Assembly: GCA_001574975.1 (NCBI GenBank)
Contig: KQ965731.1
Location: 248,001-312,000, forward strand
DNA length: 64,000 nucleotides
From: Gonapodya prolifera JEL478
Lineage: Eukaryota > Monoblepharomycota > Monoblepharidomycetes > Monoblepharidales > Gonapodyaceae
Reading direction: 5' to 3'
Of the stretch, positions 48,064 through 58,328 are shown in pieces. Below the pieces are notes generated by a model, which saw nothing but the letters and a program-made list of their open reading frames with translations, made no database searches and had not been told where the DNA came from. Within the stretch, counting starts at the first letter, position 1. Each line of letters begins with the position of its first letter. A program made the position numbers and the translations under genes.

Positions 48064-50517
48064 TTAAACCGTGCAGTACTCAAGCGTCCAGATCCTTCTG
48101 ACCCAGAGCTTCACCATCTGCTCCCTCCTATTCCACCACAGGGCCGGATCCCTTCCCTTGAGCAATCTCTGGTCTCCTAACACACCCGCATCGCCTGTCT
48201 GCTGCGTTAAGGTCACCGAGTCGCCTCCTGTGGTAGCACTGCTCCCCCCAACAACACTCTTCCCCTTGCCCGCAGTAGTAGTTCCCTCGGATGCAGACGA
48301 CCCGTCCCCTGCGGCCTTCCCCACCGTGCCTTCAGTCACCTCCTCCACCATTATATCCAGATCCAACGGCGCCATCGCCTCGGCATCCTCGACGGCCTGC
48401 GCTGCCGCGGCCTCCTCATTCACCCCGTTAGCAACCGCCATTCCACCCACTCCATTCCTTATGTCCGCCCCGACATCAGACTGTCCTGGCTCCTCTGTGG
48501 CACCATCCTCGGGTCCCACAGCAACAAATGCCGCTCTTCTCTCCACCTCGTCCAGAAGGCCTTCAGGTAAGGTACACTTGACTTCCCTTACTTCCCACCA
48601 GCACTTCCGCTGGGGTCTCCTCGTCGCAGCTCCTTGTCCTGCCTCCCCAACGAAGGGTCCCTGAGCCATTTGTGTTACCACGCTGGTTACGTCCGCGGTG
48701 TCGCCGCCAGAGGTGGCCTCCTTGCCAGCTTCACCAGGACCCCCGGGAGACGCCGGGTCAGCACCTGTGGCGGGCTTGGGGTTGACGCGAAGCATGGTTA
48801 GGCTGACCATGCGGCATTTGCCCATCTCGAGCTCACGATATCCCCACTCTGCCCTCCCATCCAAATCTGTGGCGCCAGCCAGAGTATCCAATATTGGTTT
48901 GTTCTGCGGGTCGGAGGCAGAGGAACCATAGACGTTTGTATCGACGACTCCCTCCCTCCCAGCAAACTCCCTTTCACGCCCTTCGAGTACCTTGCGCCTT
49001 CCCAGAAGCCATCTACCACACCCACGCTTGAGTAGTGCCAAGAGAAGGAGCCTCCTTGGAGGCAAATGCGCCAGGGGGTCGTCAACGTTAACTTGATCGT
49101 CATCGCCCCCTTGTGCTCCACCCCATCCGGGAGCTCCTGCATAATCTCCTTCGTCGCGTACCTCATCCTTATCCATGGCGAAACCTGGCACCACGAAGTA
49201 GTCGAGCTCCTCCCGAAGAACAATGACGGTTTGGGGAGAGGGCGCCCGAAGGAGTCCCCCAGCGGAGATCGGTACAACCCCTTCGAGGAGACGTCCAACT
49301 TCTCCACCTGTGGGAAGGCTCATGCCCAGCCCGGGGCCCGAAGCGTCGCCAAAGGTACGCGGCTGGTATATGGAGTGGAGAACTACCTGGAAGAACTCGA
49401 GAATGAATCCGAATAGGCGGGGATCGAAGGAAATGGGAAGGTGTGGAGTCGTCGGGTCCGTGGAGGACGGATCGTCTTCGTCCAGGGGAGCCGTAGCGGC
49501 CACAAAAGGTGGCGGCGTGGTCGGGGAGGGTGGTGTTGGGGAAAATGGTTGGCGCAGGGAAGGTGGAGGCTCGTCAGGGTTGGCTGAGGAGGAAGCCGTG
49601 GCAGCGGTGGTGGAAGTGGGTGAGGCAACGCCAATGGTGGTACCCTCGTCCGACACGCCCTCGGAGCCATCCGGGCCTGCGGTTTCGGACTCTGCGGAAA
49701 CCGACGATGCGTCGTCGTCGGCATCGGCATCGTCGGTGGGCTCCGAGATGACGGCTGAGGGGTCTGCGAGCGGGGCAGGAGAGTCGCCAGAGGTAGCTAC
49801 ATCCGGGGCTTTGCGTTCGGAGATTTCGCCTTCTTCAGCGGTGGTGGGGAGGGAGGACGGTCTCCGCCCAGTCATGCCAGATGGGTTGCGTCGAACACGA
49901 GATTTTTTCGACTTGGCAGTGGGTGGAGTCGCGATGGTGACGCGCTTCTCCGACGAGTCACCTGCATCACCCGGTTGAGTTGCAGTGGCGGCGGAAGCAG
50001 CAGTTGCCTTTGCCTCCTCCTCCCGCTGGTGTTTGTGCGCGGCTGCGAGGTCTGCCTCGGCGTCGTAAAACTTTTGCCAGCGCAGAGCCGTGGTGCGAGT
50101 CATTGGGGGAACATATGATGGCTTGCGGACGAGGTTCGTGGAACCGACGTTGGGGTCCATATCAGAAGTGGATCCAGAGTACGTGGCGACCGTGGCAGAT
50201 GAGTTCACAAGTATTCCGCTATGTTGGCCCGCGACGACGCCACCGATACCAGATTCACGAGCTGCACCTTGCAGAAGGGCGAGAATCGGGAACTGCCCCG
50301 TTTGGCCAAACATGGTGAGAAGAATGGACTCCGGAAAGAGTCGTAGAATGGCCAAGTCGACCTTGAATCTGACGCCTCGCAAGTCGAGGTGGATTGCATT
50401 TTGAGGGTTGATGTAGAATACTGTTGGATAAGGAAAAGGTTGGGAAGAGTAGAGCGGGGATGGGGGCTGCGATTGCTGAGGAGATTGCGCAGCCATTGCG
50501 AGAGAGTGGAGTTGCAA
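48064..50517 (-). CDS. Whi2-like BTB-fold protein with long acidic, disordered linkers
   Basis: An uninterrupted 817-codon frame, odd in this intron-dense region. Near the N-terminus, INPQNAIHLDLRGVRFKVDL then LRLFPESILLTMFGQ matches the BTB/T1-like core of the Whi2/Psr1-partner family. The middle (about 130-340) is low complexity, rich in Ser, Thr, Ala, Pro and Asp/Glu. A second conserved-looking block near 350-400 (PHLPISFDPRLFGFILEFFQ) continues the core, and the tail has GYRELEMGKCRMVSLTMLRV and KLWVRRIWTLEYCTV, the family's C-terminal signature. In yeast Whi2 links nutrient and stress signals to TORC1 and general stress response. The start could be Met 50517 or Met 50496. Function is inferred from resemblance only. 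Confidence 0.75.
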   Translation of the reverse strand: MQLHSLAMAAQSPQQSQPPSPLYSSQPFPYPTVFYINPQNAIHLDLRGVRFKVDLAILRLFPESILLTMFGQTGQFPILALLQGAARESGIGGVVAGQHSGILVNSSATVATYSGSTSDMDPNVGSTNLVRKPSYVPPMTRTTALRWQKFYDAEADLAAAHKHQREEEAKATAASAATATQPGDAGDSSEKRVTIATPPTAKSKKSRVRRNPSGMTGRRPSSLPTTAEEGEISERKAPDVATSGDSPAPLADPSAVISEPTDDADADDDASSVSAESETAGPDGSEGVSDEGTTIGVASPTSTTAATASSSANPDEPPPSLRQPFSPTPPSPTTPPPFVAATAPLDEDDPSSTDPTTPHLPISFDPRLFGFILEFFQVVLHSIYQPRTFGDASGPGLGMSLPTGGEVGRLLEGVVPISAGGLLRAPSPQTVIVLREELDYFVVPGFAMDKDEVRDEGDYAGAPGWGGAQGGDDDQVNVDDPLAHLPPRRLLLLALLKRGCGRWLLGRRKVLEGREREFAGREGVVDTNVYGSSASDPQNKPILDTLAGATDLDGRAEWGYRELEMGKCRMVSLTMLRVNPKPATGADPASPGGPGEAGKEATSGGDTADVTSVVTQMAQGPFVGEAGQGAATRRPQRKCWWEVREVKCTLPEGLLDEVERRAAFVAVGPEDGATEEPGQSDVGADIRNGVGGMAVANGVNEEAAAAQAVEDAEAMAPLDLDIMVEEVTEGTVGKAAGDGSSASEGTTTAGKGKSVVGGSSATTGGDSVTLTQQTGDAGVLGDQRLLKGRDPALWWNRREQMVKLWVRRIWTLEYCTV

Positions 50518-51196
50518 GAAGGTGGAGTCGAAATTTTGCTTCAGAACGGTTGAGAATTCCGAGAGTGGTGGACAAGTGGAGCCTGGAGGGGAACAATGTG
50601 AGACACGCTAGGGCAGTCAAGGAGGGAGTACGCGGACGCCACTAGCTCTCGCGCTCGCTCTCGATTTCTCATTCTTATCGGCATATAGATGGCACCTTTC
50701 CCATTTTATGTATCCGCGCTTTGCTCTAACTGCCTCATATGCCCCCTTTCTCTCACCTCAACCAAAGCTCCTTTCTTCAAATTCCTCCGAAGCCGCTCTC
50801 TCTCCTTGCCTTGACTCGCGCTCACAGCTCGTCAGCCGCTATTGACAACGAGTATTCCCAGAAATGGCGTAGGATGGGGAGGAGGTTGCCGCAGTCTGGA
50901 CCAGCCGTGTAGACAGAGTGTGGCTGAATTTTCAAAATGAACATCGACACAAATGAAACCTTGCTTTTTCCTTTTTAAGAACTTGTTAACGGTAGCCCCA
51001 CTGTAAGTGAATCCTGTCATCAGCTATTCTTGCAGCTGCACCAAATTATATTTTTGTTAGACGCAAAGTTTCTCCCTCGGACTCCAAGAAATCGTACAAT
51101 TATTCAACAAATATCTGCGTTTTATTGGTGGTTGACGCTTGGGCTGTGGTCGCGTCACCAGGAAGTCGGCTCGATTGCGAGGACCTCCCTCCTGAA
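50518..51196. other. Divergent intergenic/promoter region
   Basis: About 680 nt between the Whi2-like start and the JmjC start, both reading outward. It holds pyrimidine-rich tracts near 50640-50810 and no supported gene, RNA or repeat. Confidence 0.5.
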
Positions 51197-53060
51197 ATGA
51201 CCATTTTCTCGAGTATTTGGCACGAGTATGAAGAGTTACCCCTACTGCAGCACCCAACACGCCGCCGCTGTCCAGATGTCGAACCCATGATTCCCGTTCC
51301 TTCGATTCAAGTTCGAGAATTCGACCGATTGACCTTGCATGACATCAGGACGGAGGGATTGGCTGGACAGGCATTCATTGTTAGAGGCGTTGGTGGAGTG
51401 TTCCCGCCAGAATTGGAATCCGTGGGTCTGGAGCTCCTTTGTGCACACCATTGTCAATGTAATGACCTCGCGAATTGCGTCTCGTACCCCGATAAACCCA
51501 CTTAGGTACTCGATATTATCCGATCGTTCCCTCCGAGGCGCTCCTGTACCGTTTTCGACTGCAATTCATGGAAGCATCGGTCACTAGAATTCCGAGACCT
51601 TGAGGAGCACTTCTCCGCGCCCCGCGAAGAGCGCGACGGACCTCTCACGGTATTTGACATTGAACTTAAAGGGGGAGCAGCGGAACCGCCCCATAAACTT
51701 CCCGGATTCTTGGCTGAGCTGTTCGACAGTCCCGCCAAAATTGCCCAAAAATCGAATGGGCGGCATAAAGTGCCTCACAAAGAGTTCTTGTCGCACTTGC
51801 TGCTAAGCTCTGATGGTGCTGTTACGGAGTGAGTGACCAACCGGAGAAAGGGGGAATATGACGGAACGATACCGCATGCACTGACCAACCAAAACATGCA
51901 ATGAGTGATCGCAATTGTACGTTCGAAACATTATAACGTCTTTCTTCCCTCCCCCTCCCCCTCCCTTTCCCTCCCCTACCCTTTCCCGCCGGCCAGCTTT
52001 CATGTCGACTTTGGTGGAGGACACGGTGCAATATACATGCATTCCGGGGAGAAGACGGTTTTTATCGCCCCACATGACCGGGATACCCGGGCCCTTTACG
52101 AGCGATGGCTTCGAGATCGGGACGAGGGGACTTGGTACTGGTTTCGTGAGTTGCATACTGATCTTGGTGGAAGGGAATGAAGAGTTGGAGCTGAGACGCA
52201 GTTGCGGAATCACTGTGTGAGAGGAGGCACTGTGTGCCTGTAAAGAGAGATGACCCGACCCGGGTGGGAAGAATGCTTTTGTGCTAGAGGACAAACTGAT
52301 TGGCAAACCTTCCATAATCAACTATCTCCTTTGTGAAAGCAAATGTCACCAACCCCCCCATCCGCCTCAAAAAATGCACGTTGCAACCTGGGGACCTCCT
52401 CATCATGCCCGGTGGTACTCCACATGCAGTTTTCACAAATGCAGATAGTGCCATCCTCACAACGAACTGGCTGTCATTTGAGAACGCGCAAACGCAAATG
52501 GAGTGCATTGAACAAGAAGAGCGAACAGACGTACCGGGAAGATTAAGGTTGGTGAACATTATCCCAGCTTTTCACGTCGATGTTGCTAAAGTCACCTCCA
52601 CAGATTCCGAGGTGCCGAATCCTTCCATCTCGATCTTGTCCGCCGGCTCCTTGACCCTGGGCAAACACCTCCACACCTCCACCTCACTGCCCTTCCACAA
52701 CTGGTACGCTTTCTCATACGACGAGGCCTCGGCTCGGACGCTCTCCGCGTGAGGGAGAACATGCGCCGTCGTGGTATATCTGAAGCCACAACGTCTCATC
52801 CTGTTCTCGTAACAAAGCGTGTGGGGCGAAAGAGGATGAGCTACGTTGTGGGACGAGAAGAGAGGACATTGTGCCCGAAGACTGTAGGAAGTGATGATCA
52901 AGTAAAGATTGAGACAACGGCGTTGCCTGCGGGCTGGATGGAGGTCACACGCCTGGTAATGGATCAAGGATACACTCATTTGGGGGCGTTAGTACACGGA
53001 GAGGGCATTGAGGCCGAAAATATTGTCGATGACGTGGAGAAGATTGGGGACATGTTATAA
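51197..53060 (+). CDS. JmjC-domain dioxygenase (KDM2/JHDM1-like)
   Basis: JmjC enzymes are Fe(II)/2-oxoglutarate oxygenases, often histone demethylases. Six exons (51197-51421, 51506-51828, 51997-52145, 52340-52547, 52604-52748, 52818-53060) give 430 aa in phase. The catalytic core shows VTDFHVDFGGGHGAIYMHSG then EKTVFIAPH: the His and Asp of the HxD iron motif and the 2OG-binding Lys. The distal His lies in LLIMPGGTPHAVFT. The order and spacing are those of the JHDM1/KDM2 group. No PHD finger, CXXC or F-box is visible in this model, so targeting is unknown. The exon 1 donor (GTGGGT at 51422) is the only phase-compatible site I found. An extra upstream exon cannot be excluded. Confidence 0.8.
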
Positions 53061-53870
53061 ATTTCCTTCTTTCCGTCCTTACTCTTCTTGGATTCTTGTG
53101 CGGCGAATACACATTTATTACCTCTCTTCACCATTCGCTCTGATGTCGGTAGATTTACTTTCCGTGCCCTGTCGAGGGGAAGTGTCCCCGTTCTGGCACA
53201 ACATACCGTTTCGAGATTTACAGTGGTGCTACGGTGATGCAAGTTCCTGTTAAGTTCCATTACATTGTCTTGGATGTACATCTGTCGACAAATGTTCGTC
53301 ATTTTTTTTGGTGTTCTCCGATGGTGTCATATCATCCCATCTTGTGACTTTCGGTGGATACGATGCAAAGGTACACCGACAAAGAAGATCTGTTCTATCC
53401 AACCTTGCACACGTGTTCCTCTTGTGGTGTGACGCCACCCCCTGAAACGACACCGAGTAACTAGATTAAATGTAGAGGGTCAGAACTGAGAACTCTAGGC
53501 TATCGCTATCTCTGAGAGGAAGGGTGGGTTTCTATAACCCATGAGTACACGAAAGAAGGAAAAGGCAAAACGAAAAAGAGGTGATTGATGGCCAAAGAAT
53601 TCGTGGCCACGGAAGCACCCGTGACCAGGGAACGAAGATTATCCGTGATCGTATTCGCCTCCAGTCGCAAGGGAAGCTCGTTTTGTTCCCCGGTGACCTT
53701 GTTTCGACTGCTCGGAGTTCCAGAACGAGCTTGTCCTGTTGGCAGAGTCTGGACACCCGCCTTTGACCCTCACCTGAACACCGCCGTGCCCAACCCACCA
53801 ACCCACCTTTGTCCCTTTGAGCCTACCTATCTCTCTCGCATTCCCCACTGCTCACTCGTCCGCCTACTAA
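53061..53870. other. Intergenic region upstream of Atg1
   Basis: About 810 nt. Contains short overlapping open frames on both strands, none with family resemblance or splice continuity. It should hold the JmjC 3' UTR and the Atg1 promoter. Confidence 0.5.
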
Positions 53871-56800
53871 ATGGACCCACCAATACAGGAACGTGGAAAT
53901 CAACAGTCTCCCTCCCCACAGACTTTTAAGACAGCGCTTAGTACCCCACCCGGAACGGGAGCCGTCAGCTCGTTCACGATAGGAAAGGAGATCGGTGAGT
54001 TAAAAGGATGAGTCACAAAGATATCGTGCATTCCGGAAAGACGTTTCGATCGAAAGTGCTCCCTCATTCACGGAGAGATTCTGTGGCGATGGATGCAACA
54101 TGCTTGCACATTACCACCGCAATTTTTCGATTTCTTCGCGTTTGGAAGCTTTGGAACTCGATCGAAACGGAAATGGGTCATCGGATCGTGCATTACAGTC
54201 CATTGTAACATTGCAAGGTGCTGCTGTGGCGAACAGTAATCGAAACCGAGTCTATTAAAGCCTTTGGGCGCTCTACAACTAGACTGGGATGCACTCGTTT
54301 TTTTCCCAATGGGTGTTCTTCTTTGGTCTCGCCATTCCTGACTTGAAGTCAATTTGGAACAGGTCGAGGATCCTTTGCCACTGTCTATTTGGGTGTCAGC
54401 GTCGATGCACCAAAACAACGATTTGGGCAATCAGAGGCCGAATACCTTCGAGAGCTTACGAACTCAGAGCGTTCCCAGATTGGTGCTTTTGATGGAACGA
54501 CTGCGGTTGGTCCTTCGACCCTCCCTTCCCCGTCATCGAATCAGGGACAAGACGACGCACACGGAAATCGTCCGCCTTCGCAGCGACCGTCAATAGGAAC
54601 TGCTGGCGCAAAACATCTGTCCCCATATCTGAGTGCCATCAAGTCAATTTCTCGATCTCGCCTTGACCGCCGTCTCTCCGATTCACTGGACTCTGAAATT
54701 CGTATATTGCGAAACATTCGCCACCCTAATGTTGTTTCATTGTATCACGTCGAGAAAACGGATCAACACATCCATTTGGTCATGGAGTACTGTGCTCTGG
54801 GCGATTTGTCACATTACATCAAGCGCAGAGGTCTTGTCACGGATGAATTGGAGCGGCTTTATGGCGGGCAATCGCCAATTACCCCACCGGCGCCAAATGC
54901 TACTGGAGCAACCTCGGAAGTTTCGACACAACCCGCTTCGCGGTCTCGTCCCGATCCGACCGCTCACTTGGTTAACCCATTCGCGGGCCCTTGGGGAGGA
55001 CTTTCAGAGCACGTTGCGCGTTGCATGCTTGGGCAACTCGCTTGCGCCCTGCATTTTCTTCGGCAACACAACTTGATACACCGGGATATCAAGCCTCAGA
55101 ATTTATTATTAGGTTGGCCTGCGGGGGGGACGACTTTTGGCGGGCGGGTTCGCCCAGGAGAATTGAGCGAGTTTCCAGTGCTCAAATTGGCGGACTTCGG
55201 ATTTGCCAGGCTACTTCAGCCACTCTCTCTTGCGTCAACGTACGTTCTTCCGCTCCTCCACTTTTTTGTCATCCTCTTTAACCTTTCTTGCCAGCTTGTG
55301 TGGATCCCCACTCTACATGGCACCAGAAATCCTTCGCCACCACAAGTACGACGCCCGAGCGGATTTGTGGTCTGTCGGTGTGGTTTTGTACGAAATGCTT
55401 TGTGGAAAGGTCCCTTTCCGTGCGCGTTCTCAGGCAGAGCTTCTCCGCCGAATCGACAACCAAGGTGGCGTCCGATGGCCCGATGAAGTGGCTGCTCAGC
55501 AGCGCGAACAGCAGGCTCGGGATGCCGCTGCTGCTGCCGCTGCTGGCCAAGTCCCTCCGGCGCCCACAACCCCGTTAAGCGTTCCTCCCCCAGTTCCTGC
55601 CGATATGAAGGACCTTGTGAAACGTTTACTTCGACGCGATCCAAGGGATCGAATGACGTTCGACGAATTTTTTGAGCACCCATGTGTCGCGGTCTGCATT
55701 GAAGCGGCAGGTGGACTCGTGCTGGGAACTGCACCGGTCGGCGTGAAGGACGGGGGGGAAGAGGGTGTAGGTCTGGAAGCTCCCGAATCGGACGATGATG
55801 TTGGCAGTGAAGAGTCGGACGTGGATGATGGCGCTGGAGGGAAAGGGAATGCCCGAATTGCACCAGTCAATATCATCTCTGGAACGAATACTGTAGCACC
55901 AGATTCATCCCCACCTTTACCACCAATATCTCCTCCAACTATTGCTACCAAGAACCCTATCCACCCGCCATCTTCAGAACGAGCCTCGGCTGGTATCATG
56001 CGGCGAGGAAGCTCTGGAGATGGGGGACGTCTCGTTGGTTTGACGTCGTTGACCCAGGGTGTGGGTCTGGGAACCTTGGTTGTAGGGCAACAGAAACGTG
56101 AGCCGAGGAAAGGCAGCACAGAGAGCAAGGACACAGACACCATTCACACCAAAACTAGTAATGGAATTACGACGGCGGCTGCAGCGGAGAAGGACCCCAT
56201 GGGACAAGATCCTTCCAGGGCAGAGTCCAGCTCAAACCCTGTCTTGTCGCTACATCAAATGTCTCCGAAGCCGCTTCCTCTTCCTAGGCCTCGAACTGAT
56301 CCGGTGGATGGATTCTATGAGGACTTTTCTCCACGCAGTCATGAAGGGAAGGGTAGGCTGCCAGTGAATCCATTCTCTGGGATGGACCAGGTCAATGAAA
56401 TCACTGGTCATGCTGTTCTACCCACTCCACCAGAAACGTTACCTGGGACGATGCACTCAGAAGTGGGTCAACATATCGCTCAGGTGAAGTTGTCCATCCT
56501 CGGAGGCTCAGGATCTCCTGGAGAATCGGGTTCTATTACCATCCACCCACACAATGGCCACATTGCATTCGCGAGTGGTTCGCGTAGCATACCCGTTGCT
56601 ATTGCCTCTGCGGTGGCAGAGAATACTGTGTTCGGTGTGGGATCACCAAGTGCGGCCGCTGCAATTCACTCTGCGTCACCTCCACCTCTGTTATCGATTC
56701 AACCTGGGACATCTTACTCACCAGGCTATCTCCCATCTTCTTCGAGCTCAAGATCTCAAGCGATTGCCGCCCAACGGAGGGCAAGCCTGTCTTCCGCCAC

Positions 56801-58174
56801 TCCGGTAACTCCCAATGCTACACCTCCCAGTGCTCCAAGTGGTAGTTATGGCGGACGCAGCCCGCTTTCTTTCGTGGAAGGTGTTTTCAAAGTAATCCCA
56901 CAAAGTGTTGCGGTTTGGAGAAGCAACAGCACCGGGGGAAACCATGGGAAGACTTCCAGAAGGAGTGCGGAGAAAAGTTCAAGCTCCGACGAATATGTCA
57001 TTGTTTCGAAAGGAGCGGTAGAGGTTGAATGGTTAGCCGACGAAGTCGCAGCGCACACTATGGCTCCTAGTCCTTCGGAAGACCGAGACCGCGGTGCGTA
57101 TGGTTTCCCAAGTGCGTCTCCAAGCCCGCGCGAGGGTATGGCATCGTCGCTCTCTCTTCGGAGGCACGTTAGTGCGAGTGCTGGCATGCGTTCATACACG
57201 GGAAGCCCCGCAACGCCGATTTCCCCTTCGGATTCTAAAATCCCCAACACACCTATTCTCCCCGAGTCGTTGGATCAACTCTTAGAGCTTTTACGACGTG
57301 CCAGGATACTGCACTCTTTTGCAGATGACGTCAAAAATGGAAGGCTTGATTTGACAACTCTTCTCCCGGACAAGTATGACAGCCCCTCTCCTGATCAACA
57401 TTCGACCCAACTTCAATCCCCCGAGCCTTCCCCTACCTCTTCTGCTTTCCACACAGCAGTAACAGCCCCACCGCCGTCTGTATCACCCATTCAGCAATTG
57501 GCTATACCTGTGTATGTTCGCCTATTATCACACTATCAAAGGTGCTCGGACTACGCTAGGAGAGGCTGGGATGAACTCAGAAGGAGAGGCTGGGCAATCG
57601 CAGGCCCTGCAGGCGGTGTGGGAAGCATGAACAAAGAAGACGTGCAGTGGCTCAGCGGAATGGTTAAAGAAATAAGGGATGGTTTCGTGGCATGTCTAGA
57701 GGAAGCAGAAAAGGGCCTCGGAAGGCTTTCGTCTGATAGAAAAGCCAGCAATATTTTTCGAGAAATGGATGTGGATGACCTCGCTAATGCCAGAGTCGAG
57801 ATGGTTGTCTACGAGGCGGTTCTTGATATGGTGGGTAAATTGGATATAACAAGTGTGGTGTCTATTTAACTTGGGATCTGATTTTACAGGCGAGGGCCGC
57901 TGCACATTCTGAAATGGAGGGAAGCAATCTTGAAGGCTGCTGCCAGCTTTACGGACGGGCGGTCTCGTTACTGGAGGTGCTTTTGCAAGACGACGATGAT
58001 GCAAGGTCTCGACTTGTATCTGGAGCAAGTGCTATGACAGACACCGATCGTGTGGGCATAGAAGAATTGCTTCCTAAGCTGAGGTCCAGGCAAAACGCCG
58101 TACTCAGGAAGCTCAATAACTCCCGGGGAGAGCTGGATGTTAATGCGCACATGCTAATAGTGGCCAGCACTTGA
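53871..58174 (+). CDS. ATG1: Atg1/ULK autophagy-initiating kinase
   Basis: Starts autophagosome formation downstream of TORC1. Four exons (53871-53994, 54363-55239, 55295-57830, 57890-58174) give 1273 aa. The kinase domain spans about residues 35-430: [18 protein letters not shown], then an insertion of about 75 residues before the [15 protein letters not shown] helix, [56 protein letters not shown] and [20 protein letters not shown] second insertion (an Ala/Pro-rich run) interrupts the C-lobe. A long disordered Ser/Pro-rich middle follows. The C-terminal region has [20 protein letters not shown] and MIT-like helices (the EAT region that binds Atg13). Exon 1 ends inside the glycine-loop codon, matching exon 2 in phase. 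Confidence 0.95.
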
Positions 58175-58328
58175 CGGCTCACTTGACAGCCCAATATACA
58201 ACTGGACTAAATACACCCTCGACTGTACATACGCATGGGTTCGGAGATTTTAGAATGTTCTCACTATTTTAGCTTGTAGACTGAGTCTACTCAAGAATTG
58301 AATCTGTATAGCTTACGAATTGCATCCG

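Noticed and set aside
49223-49978. 251-codon plus-strand frame
   Set aside because: Antisense to the acidic Ser/Ala-rich linker of the Whi2-like protein; a mirror of low complexity.
55216-56143. Two long minus-strand frames (about 215 codons each)
   Set aside because: Antisense to the Atg1 kinase and linker exons; low-complexity composition and no family resemblance.
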